A stretch of DNA of 33,622 nt from an uncultured Bacteroidia bacterium. Lineage in GTDB: Bacteria; Bacteroidota; Bacteroidia; Bacteroidales; UBA932. Positions within the stretch are counted from its first letter, which is position 1; each line of letters begins with the position of its first letter. The stretch lies in contig CACZHP010000030.1 in NCBI GenBank assembly GCA_902780935.1, forward strand, positions 1-33,622, written 5' to 3'. The notes beneath the pieces are model-generated. The model had not been told where the DNA came from. It saw nothing but the letters and a program-made list of their open reading frames with translations, and did no database searches. Shown in pieces: positions 1 through 9,165 of the stretch. The position numbers and the translations under genes are program-made.

Positions 1-954
1 TCAGGAGGACGCTTCGAAGGTGACGGGGTGACACCCCTGGAAGGACTCCGGGAGGCTTTCGAAGGGTCCGCGCAAGTTATCCTGAACAAAGGGGGACAGG
101 ACGTCAGGTCTCTCGCTGGCTCTTGCGACGTGTTGTTCTTCTTCCCTTCGATAATCGAGGATGAAGGTCGTGACCGCAGCAGCTTCAAGCTTCCGGCGGC
201 GAAGGTCCGTGACCGGGATGTGACCGGCGGACTGGTCATTGACTTCCAGCGGGCTCAGGACATCACTATCGACCAGGAGAAGATGGTGAGGGATCTGATA
301 GCCACCGGGAAACCCGTGATCGTCGTCCTTCAGAACGGCGGTATCATCGACATCACCGATTGGGTGCATGGAGCGGCCGCGGTCCTCGAGGCTTGGTATC
401 CCGGAGAGCAGGGCGGTAAGGCGATAGCTGATATCGTGACCGGAAAGAGGACTCCCGGAGGACGCCTTCCAATAACCTGGTCCAAGGACATCGGCCAGAC
501 GCCGATGTACTACTCAATCAAGCCCAGCGGGCGCGGGTACGGTTATATCGAGAATGACGGCAAGCCCCTGTACCCGTTCGGCTATGGACTGAGTTATACG
601 ACCTTCGAATATAGCGACTTCCAGATTCCTGAATCCCTCGGGAAAGAGGAGGCTCTTAAAGTCAAGGTCAAGGTGACCAACACCGGAGATATGGAAGGTG
701 ACGAGGTTGTCCAGGTTTATATTCACGATGTGAAAGCTTCCGTGGTCAGGCCGATGAAAGAGCTGGCTGCCTTCAAGCGCGTCTCGTTGAAACCTGGGGA
801 AAGCAAGATTGTGGATCTTGAGATCCCTTACCGCCGCTTCGCGATGTGGGACAAGGACATGAAGTTCGGTGTCGAGGAAGGATGGTTCGAGGTCTGGCTG
901 GGGAAGAACGCTGATGATAAAGCTCTTCCCGGTGGACGTGTTTTCGTGAAATAA
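1..954 (+). CDS. Glycoside hydrolase family 3, C-terminal part (5' end outside window)
   Basis: The reading frame is open from base 1, so the true start lies upstream; the GTG at 28 is internal. Only the C-terminal half of a GH3 exo-beta-glycosidase is present: the (alpha/beta)6 sandwich domain, then the Fn3-like domain. Seen: the acid/base-type motif EDEGRDR (Glu at bases 163-165), the WYPGEQGG and PGGRLPITW blocks, YPFGYGLSYTTFEYS, and an Fn3 tail with the RPMKELAAFKRV signature. The nucleophile-bearing TIM barrel and any signal peptide are outside the window. GH3 enzymes release terminal beta-linked glucose, xylose or related sugars; this fragment does not decide which. A stretch after the acid/base motif (about bases 190-285) looks longer than usual for the family. 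It is the first visible member of a long co-directional glycosidase operon. Confidence 0.9.
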   Translation, partial: SGGRFEGDGVTPLEGLREAFEGSAQVILNKGGQDVRSLAGSCDVLFFFPSIIEDEGRDRSSFKLPAAKVRDRDVTGGLVIDFQRAQDITIDQEKMVRDLIATGKPVIVVLQNGGIIDITDWVHGAAAVLEAWYPGEQGGKAIADIVTGKRTPGGRLPITWSKDIGQTPMYYSIKPSGRGYGYIENDGKPLYPFGYGLSYTTFEYSDFQIPESLGKEEALKVKVKVTNTGDMEGDEVVQVYIHDVKASVVRPMKELAAFKRVSLKPGESKIVDLEIPYRRFAMWDKDMKFGVEEGWFEVWLGKNADDKALPGGRVFVK

Positions 955-964
955 CGAACATGGT

Positions 965-995
965 TCTGTTTTTACGAAAAGAATAATTATATTTA
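965..995 (+). promoter_or_regulatory. Possible weak internal promoter before the MBL gene
   Basis: The 54-base AT-rich gap between the GH3 stop and the next ATG contains TCTG (965-968), a 19-base spacer and TATATTTA (988-995). This is one mismatch in each box from the Bacteroidetes consensus TTTG-N19-TAnnTTTG. The start of transcription would fall only a few bases before the ATG at 1009, which weakens the call. It is the longest gap in the operon, so an internal promoter is plausible but unproven. Confidence 0.25.
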
Positions 996-1008
996 AAATT
1001 AATAACAC

Positions 1009-1932
1009 ATGGACAGAAGGGATTTCATAAAAGTTTCCGGTGCTGCCGCTGCCGGCTTCGCCTTGGCTGGTTGCTCCCCTAAAGACACCTCATGGGGAGA
1101 GAAAGAGCAGAAGTTGTTCGGTGACAAGAAGAAAGGCCATTTCAGTCTGACGCAGATATCTTCCGCCACGGATACTATTGGCGAGTCTTATCTTATGAAG
1201 ACAGCAGGAGGGAAGGTCCTTATGGTCGATGGCGGTTACGCCTCGGACGTGCCGGTTCTTAGGGAGCATATCATGAAGGCGGGAGGTCATGTGGACCTGT
1301 GGTTCATCACCCACCCACATGAGGACCACATGGAGGCCTTGGCCACAATCCTGAATGACATGGGAGAGATAACCATCGACAAGGTGGTGTATTCCAGGGT
1401 GACAGACGAGTTCCTCAACTGTGAGCCGGGCAGCGCCGACAACGCCAGAGGATACTACAGGGCCATTGACAATCACATCGGCAAAACAGATTTCCTGGAC
1501 ATCCACCGGGGTGGTCAGCGTTTCGACATTGACGATGTGGGAGTCATGGTGCTTGGAGTCTCGAATATGTCCTTGAAGAGCAAGAACTATAACAACCAGT
1601 CCATGGTCGTGAGAGTCTGGGACGACGTTAAGAGCGTGGTATTCCTTGGAGACGCCCACATTGAATGCGGAAATAACCTTCTGGCCGATTACCGGGACTA
1701 CCTCGATTGCGATTATCTTCAGATGGCCCATCACGGCCAGAGCGGATGCACCGAGGAGTTCTACAAGACTATCAATTTCAGGGTATGCCTTTGGCCAACA
1801 CCCTCGTGGGTTTGGGAACCGGCCCCTGAGAATGACTGGATTAAGACCCGGGACACCCGCCGGTGGATGGACGAGAAGGGCATCAAGGAGCACCACGTGA
1901 GCTGCCTTGAGAAGGATTGGACGTTGGAATAG
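1009..1932 (+). CDS. Tat-exported metallo-beta-lactamase-fold lipoprotein
   Basis: 307 aa. The N-terminus has a twin-arginine motif (RRDFIK, residues 3-8) followed by a lipobox LAGC with Cys22, so it should be exported folded through Tat and lipid-anchored. The catalytic domain shows the metal-binding motif THPHEDH (101-107: His102, His104, Asp106, His107), a GDAH block (214-217) and a late MAHHGQSG block (239-246). This arrangement resembles the hydrolase domain of ComEC-type MBL proteins. MBL-fold enzymes hydrolyse esters, lactones, phosphodiesters or amides; the substrate here is unknown. Its gap to the following GH31 gene is 9 bases, so it is almost certainly co-expressed with the glycosidases. 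It may remove a non-sugar substituent or open a lactone, but that is inference. Confidence 0.85.
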   Translation: MDRRDFIKVSGAAAAGFALAGCSPKDTSWGEKEQKLFGDKKKGHFSLTQISSATDTIGESYLMKTAGGKVLMVDGGYASDVPVLREHIMKAGGHVDLWFITHPHEDHMEALATILNDMGEITIDKVVYSRVTDEFLNCEPGSADNARGYYRAIDNHIGKTDFLDIHRGGQRFDIDDVGVMVLGVSNMSLKSKNYNNQSMVVRVWDDVKSVVFLGDAHIECGNNLLADYRDYLDCDYLQMAHHGQSGCTEEFYKTINFRVCLWPTPSWVWEPAPENDWIKTRDTRRWMDEKGIKEHHVSCLEKDWTLE

Positions 1933-1941
1933 GATGATATT

Positions 1942-4188
1942 ATGAAGAGATTTTTACTTTGTTTATGTGTGGCCGCCGTGTTCTCATCGTGCGGGAAGAA
2001 GGAGGCTGTGGTATCACTCCCGGAAGGCGATCTCAGGATCGAGCCCGTCTCGGAGGCGGCTATCCGGGTGAGATTGATTCCGGAAGGGGCGCGTGATCTG
2101 GGAGAATTGATATTCACTCAGAGTGTGAAGGCTCCGAAGTATAGCGTACGCCGCTCCGGCGGGGATCTGCTTGTCAGCACTTCGAAGATGTCAGCTGAAT
2201 ACAACGCCGCTACTGGAGCGATTGTGTTCAAGGATGCGGCGGGGAACGTTCTTCTGGAAGAGAAAGCTGGCGGAAGGTCAGTCGTCGCATCTGAGGTTCA
2301 GGGGGAGAAGACCTTCGCTGTCAGCCAAGCTTTCGTTTCCCCAAAGGGAGAGCACCTTTACGGCACAGGCCAGTTCCAGGACGGTCATCTCGACATCCGG
2401 GGGCTGACCCGCCGCCTGACGCAGGTCAACACTCAGATTTCGGTGCCGATGGTCATCTCCAGCAAAGGATACGGCCTTTTATGGCACAATTACGGACTGA
2501 CTGATTTCAATCCTTCCGACCTGGGCGTCAAGATGGAACTTGACCGGAAAGGCATATCCACCGACAAGGTCAATGTCACGAGCACTTCCGGGAACCTGCT
2601 TGAAATAAGGCAGTTTGACTCTTTTATCTCTGAAGTGGACCTCCCCGTCGACGCTGAATACGGTTTCCTCCTCGATGTTGGAAGGTCAATGGCAAGAAAG
2701 CATTACCTTGCCATTGACGGGGAGCCTTTGATAAACCTGTCTAATTTCTGGCTTCCTCCGACGTCAGCGGCAAAGGCCACACTCTCCGCCGGGAAGCATA
2801 AGATAGAGGTTCTCGCGGCCGAAGGCGATGCCCCTGTGGTTTACTGGAGAAAGGTTACGGATGAGACAGTGTTCTCCTCCCCGGTTTCAGAGGGGTTGGA
2901 CTACACTGTATTCGCCGGAGGTGCTGATGAAGTCATGAAGTCATACCGCTCTCTTTCCGGCCATGTGCCGGCGATGCCCGACTGGATATTCAAGTACATC
3001 CATTGCAGGGAACGTTTCGCCTCCCAGGAAGAGCTGCTCTCTGCGGCCAGGAGGTTCCATGAGGAGGGGATTCCCGTCGGAACCATCGTCCAGGACTGGC
3101 AATGGTGGGGAAAATATGGCTGGAACTCCATGAAGTTCGATGAAGATTACTATCCGGACCCGGCCGCCATGGTCAAGGAGGTTCATGACCTGGGAAGTCA
3201 TGTCATGCTTTCCGTCTGGTCAAAGGTGGACAAGAATTCTGAGTTCGGCCGCGGGATCGCTGACGGAGGATACTATATCGACGGCACCGATTGGGTCGAT
3301 TTCTTCAAGCCAGAGGCTGCGGCGTTTTATTGGAAGAACTTCAGTGAGAATCTTTTGCCTACCGGCATAGACGCCTGGTGGCAGGATGCCACGGAGCCTG
3401 AAAACGATGACCTCGCCGGCCGTCGGATCGGCAATGAGGGCATCCCCGGGGAGTTCTATCGGAATGTCTATCCGCTCAAAGTCGTCCAGACTGTTTATGA
3501 AGGCCTTCGCCGGGATGATCCGGATCGCCTTCCCGTGATCCTGACCAGAAGCGGCTTCGCCGGCATGCAGCGCTATGGAGCGATGACCTGGAGCGGTGAC
3601 GTGGGTGCCGACTGGGCTTCTTTCAAGACGCAGATCGCGGCCGGTCTTGGGCAGATGGCCGCCGGGCTGCCCTGGTGGACCTACGATGCCGGAGGCTTCT
3701 TCCGCCCTGTCCCTCAGTACACCGACGCGGATTATCAGGAGCGCATGATCCGTTGGATCCAGACGGCCGTATATCTCCCGTTCATGAGGGTTCACGGATA
3801 CCAAAGCCGTACAGAGCCTTGGGAATACTTCCCCGAGACCGAGAGACTCTTCAAGGCGGCTATCCAAAGGCGTGAGGCCATGATGCCGTATATCCTTGAG
3901 TGCGCCAGGAAGGTCAGCGAGGAGGATTACACCATGATGCGTCCCCTCGTTTTCGATTTCCCCGATGACGAGGAGGCTCTCCGGCAGGACTGTGAGTTCA
4001 TGTTCGGACCTGACTATCTGGTCTGCCCTGTCACCGAAGGTCATGTTGACTCATGGAGAGTCTATTTGCCTGTAAACGCCGGTGGATGGGAATATCTTAA
4101 GGACGGAAGTCATTATGAGGGAGGACGTTACGTCGATGTGCCCGTTGATATGGAGAATATCCCTGTGTTCAAGAGAGTTAAAGAGTAA
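1942..4188 (+). CDS. GH31 alpha-xylosidase/alpha-glucosidase-like lipoprotein
   Basis: 748 aa. Lipoprotein signal ending FSSC (Cys17). An N-terminal beta-sandwich is followed by an inserted PA14-like module (about 225-302) and the GH31 barrel. The nucleophile block DAWWQDATEPEND gives Asp482; the acid/base block TWSGDVGADW gives Asp553. The insert before the barrel and the WWxDATEP context resemble Bacteroides GH31 alpha-xylosidases from xyloglucan loci, so release of terminal alpha-xylose is the best guess. Alpha-glucosidase or another GH31 activity is possible. It is preceded by 9 bases after the MBL stop and followed after 13 bases by the GH3-PA14 gene, consistent with one transcript. The length is normal to slightly short for this subgroup. 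Confidence 0.9.
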   Translation: MKRFLLCLCVAAVFSSCGKKEAVVSLPEGDLRIEPVSEAAIRVRLIPEGARDLGELIFTQSVKAPKYSVRRSGGDLLVSTSKMSAEYNAATGAIVFKDAAGNVLLEEKAGGRSVVASEVQGEKTFAVSQAFVSPKGEHLYGTGQFQDGHLDIRGLTRRLTQVNTQISVPMVISSKGYGLLWHNYGLTDFNPSDLGVKMELDRKGISTDKVNVTSTSGNLLEIRQFDSFISEVDLPVDAEYGFLLDVGRSMARKHYLAIDGEPLINLSNFWLPPTSAAKATLSAGKHKIEVLAAEGDAPVVYWRKVTDETVFSSPVSEGLDYTVFAGGADEVMKSYRSLSGHVPAMPDWIFKYIHCRERFASQEELLSAARRFHEEGIPVGTIVQDWQWWGKYGWNSMKFDEDYYPDPAAMVKEVHDLGSHVMLSVWSKVDKNSEFGRGIADGGYYIDGTDWVDFFKPEAAAFYWKNFSENLLPTGIDAWWQDATEPENDDLAGRRIGNEGIPGEFYRNVYPLKVVQTVYEGLRRDDPDRLPVILTRSGFAGMQRYGAMTWSGDVGADWASFKTQIAAGLGQMAAGLPWWTYDAGGFFRPVPQYTDADYQERMIRWIQTAVYLPFMRVHGYQSRTEPWEYFPETERLFKAAIQRREAMMPYILECARKVSEEDYTMMRPLVFDFPDDEEALRQDCEFMFGPDYLVCPVTEGHVDSWRVYLPVNAGGWEYLKDGSHYEGGRYVDVPVDMENIPVFKRVKE

Positions 4189-4201
4189 AGATAAGTGAGT
4201 T

Positions 4202-6748
4202 ATGAAGAGAATCCTGACAGTTGTTTCGATTTGTGTCGCCGCTTTCGTCGGTACGACACTGGCCAATGCCCAGAAGTTGCCTTACCAAGATGAGAGCCTC
4301 CCGATAGAGAAGAGGGTAGATGATCTGCTCGGCCGTATGACCGTGGATGAGAAAATAGACTTGATGAGAGCCACATCCCCCGCTAACGAGCGTCTCGGGA
4401 TCGCCAAATATTACCACGGCAACGAAGCCCTTCACGGGGTTGTCCGTCCCGGCAATTTCACGGTCTTCCCCCAGGCTATAGGACTTGCGGCGAGCTGGGA
4501 TCCGGACCTGCTCTATAAGGTCACGACCGCCATTTCCGACGAGGCCAGGGCCCGCTGGAACGAGCTTGGGGAAGGAAAGCTTCAGAAGAACCAGTTCAGC
4601 GACTTGCTGACCTTCTGGTCCCCGACCATCAATATGGCGCGTGATCCCCGCTGGGGCAGGACTCCCGAGACCTATGGCGAGGATCCCTTCCTCACCGGGG
4701 AGATGGGAACCGCTTTCGTCAAGGGACTTCAGGGAAATGATCCCAGATACCTTAAAGTCGTCTCCACCCCAAAGCATTTCGCCGCCAACAACGAGGAACA
4801 CAACCGCTTCGAATGCGACGCCGAGATCTCCGAGAAACAGTTGAGGGAATATTACTTGCCGGGTTACGAGGCTCTTATCCGCAGGGGTAAGGCCGCGTCG
4901 ATCATGGCCTCATACAACGCCATCAACGGCATCCCCTCATCGGCCAACCCCTGGCTCCTTACTAAGGTGCTGAGGGACGAATGGGGTTTCCAGGGCTATG
5001 TCGTCTCCGACTGCGGAGGCCCTTCCACCCTGGTTGAGGACCACCACTATGTGGCCAAGAAAGAGACTGCAGCGGCACTTTGCCTTCTTTCCGGGCTTGA
5101 CTTGGAATGCGGTGATAACTACTACATTGAGCCTCTGAAGAAAGCCTACAAACTGGGCATGGTGAAGGATGAGGACATCGACCGCGCCGCCCGCAGGATC
5201 CTGACTGCCAGGATGCGTCTTGGCATATTCGATTCCGGAAAGGACAATCCTTACACCAAAATATCCCCTGATGTGATCGGTTCTGAGGAGCATCAGGCTC
5301 TCGCCCTTGAGATGGCCGAGGAGGCCATAGTCCTTCTGAAGAACGAGAAGAACATGCTGCCGCTAAGGAAGGGGAAGGTCCGCTCGGTCGCCGTGGTCGG
5401 CATCAACGCCGCCTCTTGCGAATTCGGTGACTATAGCGGCACTCCCGCCTCGACTCCGGTCTCGATCCTCGACGGCATCAAGGATGCTGCCTCGAAGCAG
5501 AACATCAAGGTCAATTTCGCTCCTTGGAAGACCGCGGCCGACGGGATGGAGCTGATCGCTCCAGAGTTTTTCCCCGGAGGGCTTAAAGCTGAGTATTTCA
5601 GCGGTACGGAATTAAAGGGAACCGCCAAAACCAGGACTGACCGGTGGATCAATTTCGAGCCCAACAACCAGGCTCCGGATCCATTCCTCCCCGCATCTCC
5701 CCTCAGCATCCGCTGGACGGGAACTCTCAAGCCGACAGTCTCTGGAGAATATGAGCTCAGTTTCACCTCCGACGACGGTTGCCGCCTTTGGGTGGACGGC
5801 AAGCTTTTGATTGACGCCTGGGGTGGACACCAGGTCCGCTCGGACAACGCCAAGATCAATCTTGAGGCCGGCAAGGAATACTCTGTCAAGGCGGAGTACT
5901 GGAACAATATGGACTATGCGGCCGCGAAACTCAGCTGGAGGCCTCCGGTGCTTGACGGTCAGGGTCGTATAGCTCTCTATGGAAAGGCCGGCGAGATGGC
6001 AGCCAAGAGCGATGTCGTGATCGCGGTGATGGGCATCAACAAGACCATCGAGAGGGAAGGCAAGGACAGGGAATACCTGACCCTTCCGGCCGACCAGCAG
6101 GAGTTCCTCCAGGAGCTTTATCATATCAACAAGAATATCGTCCTGGTACTGGTCGCAGGAAGCTCGCTCTCCATCCTCTGGGAGGACAAGAATCTTCCTG
6201 CCATCGTCAACGCCTGGTACCCCGGTGAGAAGGGCGGCACAGCCGTGGCCGAGGTTCTTTTCGGCAAGTATAATCCTGCCGGAAGGCTGCCTTTGACCTA
6301 TTACAACAGAATCGAGGATCTTCCTCCTTTTGACGATTATGACATCACCAAGCGAACCTACAAGTATTTCGAGGGGGATGTCCTTTATCCTTTCGGTTAT
6401 GGCTTGAGCTACAGCACCTTCCGCTATTCCGACCTCAAGGTTGAGGATAAGGGTGATTCCGTCGAGGTCACTTTCAGGCTGAAGAATACCGGCAAATACG
6501 ACGGCGATGAGGTCGCCCAGGTCTATACCCGCCTGCCCGAGTACGAGGGCAAGGCTCCCATCAAGGAACTCAGGGGCTTCAAACGTGTCCACCTCAAGAA
6601 AGGTGAGACCAAGACAGTGACCATCCCGCTCCGCCGCGAGGATCTTCGCTATTGGAGCGAATCCCAGGGTAAATTCATTGTCCCTGAGGGACTTCCCGAG
6701 GTGATGGTGGGCGCTTCTTCCGCTGACATACGTCTGAAAACCGAATAA
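4202..6748 (+). CDS. GH3 beta-glycosidase with PA14 domain (beta-xylosidase/beta-glucosidase type)
   Basis: 848 aa with a type I signal peptide (cleavage near LANAQ), so periplasmic or secreted rather than lipid-anchored. Domain order: GH3 barrel (about 30-330), first half of the C-terminal sandwich, inserted PA14 domain (about 459-580, with the SDDGCRLWVDGKLL signature), rest of the sandwich, Fn3 tail. The nucleophile is Asp270 in VVSDCGG; Cys after the nucleophile, rather than Trp, is common in the beta-xylosidase branch. The acid/base candidate is Glu619 in EREGKDR. The predicted role is removal of terminal beta-xylose or beta-glucose from oligosaccharides, with PA14 shaping or binding at the active site. 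It sits between the GH31 and GH106 genes with 11-13 base gaps. Confidence 0.92.
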   Translation: MKRILTVVSICVAAFVGTTLANAQKLPYQDESLPIEKRVDDLLGRMTVDEKIDLMRATSPANERLGIAKYYHGNEALHGVVRPGNFTVFPQAIGLAASWDPDLLYKVTTAISDEARARWNELGEGKLQKNQFSDLLTFWSPTINMARDPRWGRTPETYGEDPFLTGEMGTAFVKGLQGNDPRYLKVVSTPKHFAANNEEHNRFECDAEISEKQLREYYLPGYEALIRRGKAASIMASYNAINGIPSSANPWLLTKVLRDEWGFQGYVVSDCGGPSTLVEDHHYVAKKETAAALCLLSGLDLECGDNYYIEPLKKAYKLGMVKDEDIDRAARRILTARMRLGIFDSGKDNPYTKISPDVIGSEEHQALALEMAEEAIVLLKNEKNMLPLRKGKVRSVAVVGINAASCEFGDYSGTPASTPVSILDGIKDAASKQNIKVNFAPWKTAADGMELIAPEFFPGGLKAEYFSGTELKGTAKTRTDRWINFEPNNQAPDPFLPASPLSIRWTGTLKPTVSGEYELSFTSDDGCRLWVDGKLLIDAWGGHQVRSDNAKINLEAGKEYSVKAEYWNNMDYAAAKLSWRPPVLDGQGRIALYGKAGEMAAKSDVVIAVMGINKTIEREGKDREYLTLPADQQEFLQELYHINKNIVLVLVAGSSLSILWEDKNLPAIVNAWYPGEKGGTAVAEVLFGKYNPAGRLPLTYYNRIEDLPPFDDYDITKRTYKYFEGDVLYPFGYGLSYSTFRYSDLKVEDKGDSVEVTFRLKNTGKYDGDEVAQVYTRLPEYEGKAPIKELRGFKRVHLKKGETKTVTIPLRREDLRYWSESQGKFIVPEGLPEVMVGASSADIRLKTE

Positions 6749-6759
6749 CTGGAATTGCC

Positions 6760-9165
6760 ATGAGAAGATTCTTAGGTTTGTCTCTTTCCCTGATGCTTCT
6801 GCTTGGAGCGTCGGCGTGTTCCGAGAAAACTACCCAAAACCCGTCAACCACCGACCTTGCGGGGATGTTCGCCCAGCCCCCGATCGAGTACGGCCCCTAT
6901 GTCTGGTGGCATTGGATGGGTCCCAATTTCTCCAAAGAAGGAATACGGAAAGATCTTGAGGCGATGAAGGCGTCAGGGATAGCCGGAGCCACGATCTTCA
7001 ATCTCACCTCCGCCGTCCAGGAGTCAGAGGCGGCTGTGGGTAACAACCCGTGGCCGGACCAGACTTACCGTAGCCCCAAGTATTGGGAGGCGATCGCTTA
7101 CGCCGCTCAGGTGGCGGATGAGCTCGGCCTGAAGGTTGGTCTCCACAATTCCCCCGGTTACAGCACCACGGGAGGTCCCTGGATCGATGAGGACAAGGGA
7201 ATGCGGACAGTGGTCTCCAGCTCTACAGCGGTGACTGGAGGCCGTAAGGTAAAGGTCTCACTACCTGTGCCTGACCTGCCATCCTTCTCATTTTACTCCG
7301 GTTTCACGGCCAAGGCGACCAAGTTCAACGACATCGCCGTGATGGCCGTTCCGGCGAAGAAGGATGCCAACAAAGATGATGTCATCGACCTGACTGGCAA
7401 TATGGACGCTTCAGGTACCCTCACCTGGGATGCCCCAGGAGGAAAGTGGACGGTTTTCCGTATCGGTCATGCCTGCACGATGGCTTTCCCCCATCCGGTG
7501 CCGGAAGAGCTGATCGGCAAATGCTTGGAGGTGGACAAGATGAACGCCGAGCTGAACGCCTTCCATTGGGACAACGTGCTGGATCCGCTGGAGGAACATG
7601 TCGGGGAATATTTCGGGAAGTCATTCACCCACTTGCTGATAGACAGCTATGAGGCTGGCGACCAGAATTGGACCGAAGGGTTCAGGGAGGAGTTCATCAA
7701 AGACCATGGGTACGATCCCGTGCCGATGTTCGCCCTTAAGGGTGTGTCTCCCGGTGCGGAGGATGTGAAGAAGTTCGACGAGGACATGAAGGCCACTATC
7801 AGCAGGCTTTTCATTGACAATGGTTTCAAAGTCGCCCGGGACAAGATCCACGCGAAGGGTCTTAAGCTGTTCTGGGAGCCGTATTCAGGACCTTTCAGCA
7901 CCGCCCAGTCTGTCGCGCTGGCTGATCTCCCGATGGGAGAGTTCTGGACTTACAGCAACGGCGGGATCAGCAGGACCATTGTTGACGAGGCAAAGAAGGC
8001 CGGCATCAATATCGTTGGGGCTGAGGCCTTCACCGGCTGGCCTACCAACAGCCATTACACCGAGGACCCCGCCTACTTGAAGAAGTCGGCTGACGGGACC
8101 TTCCTTTCGGGAACCAACCTGCTCTTCCTCCATCACTGGGTCCACCAGCCGTTTGACGACCGGTACCAGCCCGGAATGGGCATGGGATGGTGGGGTACCC
8201 ACTTCGGCCGCAACCAGACCTGGTTCGAGCCGGGTAAGGAGTTCTTCCGCTATTTGACCCGCTGCCAGATGATGCTCCGTCAAGGGGTTCTTGAGGACAG
8301 GGCGGAGAACTGGATCCACAGGAAGACCCCCGAGTCGGACATTTTCTTCACAGCCAACCATAAAGACTCCACAATCACTGTCGCTCTCGCTCCTTGGAAC
8401 GCTTCCTGCCGCCCGGAGATGTGGGATCCTTACACAGGAAAGATCTCCTGGGCAGGCGGACAGGAAGGCACGGCTCCCGACTCGCTCCGAGTGACCCTCG
8501 AACCGGGCAAGTCCATGTTTGTGGTCCTGAACCATGGAAAGTCGTCTTATAAGAAGGCTCCTGTCTATGTCGCCAAGTCGAGCGTGACAAGGCCTGTAGG
8601 AAATGTGTGGGATGTGGACCTTAATCCCAAGTTGGACGAGCCGTTCTCGATAAAGCAGTATAAACTCAAGGATTTCAGCAGGTCCAATGATGAGAGGCTC
8701 AACTATTTCGCCGGCACCGCGACCTATACCACCACAGTCAAGCTTGACAAGGGCGACCTTGCCAAGGACAAGCGGATCGTCATCAGTCTGGGTAAGCTTA
8801 ACGACATCGCGGAGGTGACGATCAATGGGAAGAAGGCCAGCACGCTCTGGTATCCTCCTTTCAAGGCGGACATCACATCTTTCCTCAGAAGCGGGGAGAA
8901 TACCATCTCTGTCGCCGTAACTACCAACTGGGCGAACAGGCTGATCGGGGACGAGCGGTACAAGGCTGATTTCGAGTGGGGCTACGACCGTGGCGAGACC
9001 TTCGGAAGAGGGATCAAGGCATTCCCCGAGTGGTTCATGAAGGACACCCCTCGGCCTTCAAAGGACCGTAAGGGCTTCGTCATCTGGACATATTTTCGTC
9101 CGGAATCCAAACTTGAGCCCGCTGGTCTGGTGGGTCCCGTTCAACTTGAGATACAAAGCTTATAA
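6760..9165 (+). CDS. GH106-like alpha-L-rhamnosidase lipoprotein
   Basis: 801 aa. Lipobox ending ASAC (Cys20). The opening YGPYVWWHWMGPNFSKEGI and the following DLEAMKASGIAGATIFN are typical of the GH106 barrel. Candidate catalytic acids in family-like positions are Glu298 (IDSYEAGD), Glu373 (LFWEPYSG) and Glu422 (VGAEAFTGW). A galactose-binding-like beta-sandwich follows near residues 670-745 (LNDIAEVTINGK, FLRSGENTI). GH106 enzymes cleave terminal alpha-L-rhamnose, for example in rhamnogalacturonan side chains or plant glycosides. The stop overlaps the next gene's ATG by one base (TAATG at 9163-9167), indicating translational coupling to the GH20-like gene. It is shorter than many GH106 proteins, which often exceed 1000 aa. 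Confidence 0.83.
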   Translation: MRRFLGLSLSLMLLLGASACSEKTTQNPSTTDLAGMFAQPPIEYGPYVWWHWMGPNFSKEGIRKDLEAMKASGIAGATIFNLTSAVQESEAAVGNNPWPDQTYRSPKYWEAIAYAAQVADELGLKVGLHNSPGYSTTGGPWIDEDKGMRTVVSSSTAVTGGRKVKVSLPVPDLPSFSFYSGFTAKATKFNDIAVMAVPAKKDANKDDVIDLTGNMDASGTLTWDAPGGKWTVFRIGHACTMAFPHPVPEELIGKCLEVDKMNAELNAFHWDNVLDPLEEHVGEYFGKSFTHLLIDSYEAGDQNWTEGFREEFIKDHGYDPVPMFALKGVSPGAEDVKKFDEDMKATISRLFIDNGFKVARDKIHAKGLKLFWEPYSGPFSTAQSVALADLPMGEFWTYSNGGISRTIVDEAKKAGINIVGAEAFTGWPTNSHYTEDPAYLKKSADGTFLSGTNLLFLHHWVHQPFDDRYQPGMGMGWWGTHFGRNQTWFEPGKEFFRYLTRCQMMLRQGVLEDRAENWIHRKTPESDIFFTANHKDSTITVALAPWNASCRPEMWDPYTGKISWAGGQEGTAPDSLRVTLEPGKSMFVVLNHGKSSYKKAPVYVAKSSVTRPVGNVWDVDLNPKLDEPFSIKQYKLKDFSRSNDERLNYFAGTATYTTTVKLDKGDLAKDKRIVISLGKLNDIAEVTINGKKASTLWYPPFKADITSFLRSGENTISVAVTTNWANRLIGDERYKADFEWGYDRGETFGRGIKAFPEWFMKDTPRPSKDRKGFVIWTYFRPESKLEPAGLVGPVQLEIQSL

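Noticed and set aside
942-979. TTTTCGT/ACGAAAA pairing after the first GH3 gene, considered as a terminator
   Set aside because: The loop is about 26 bases and the stem is AT-rich and weak; the following gene is close and co-directional.
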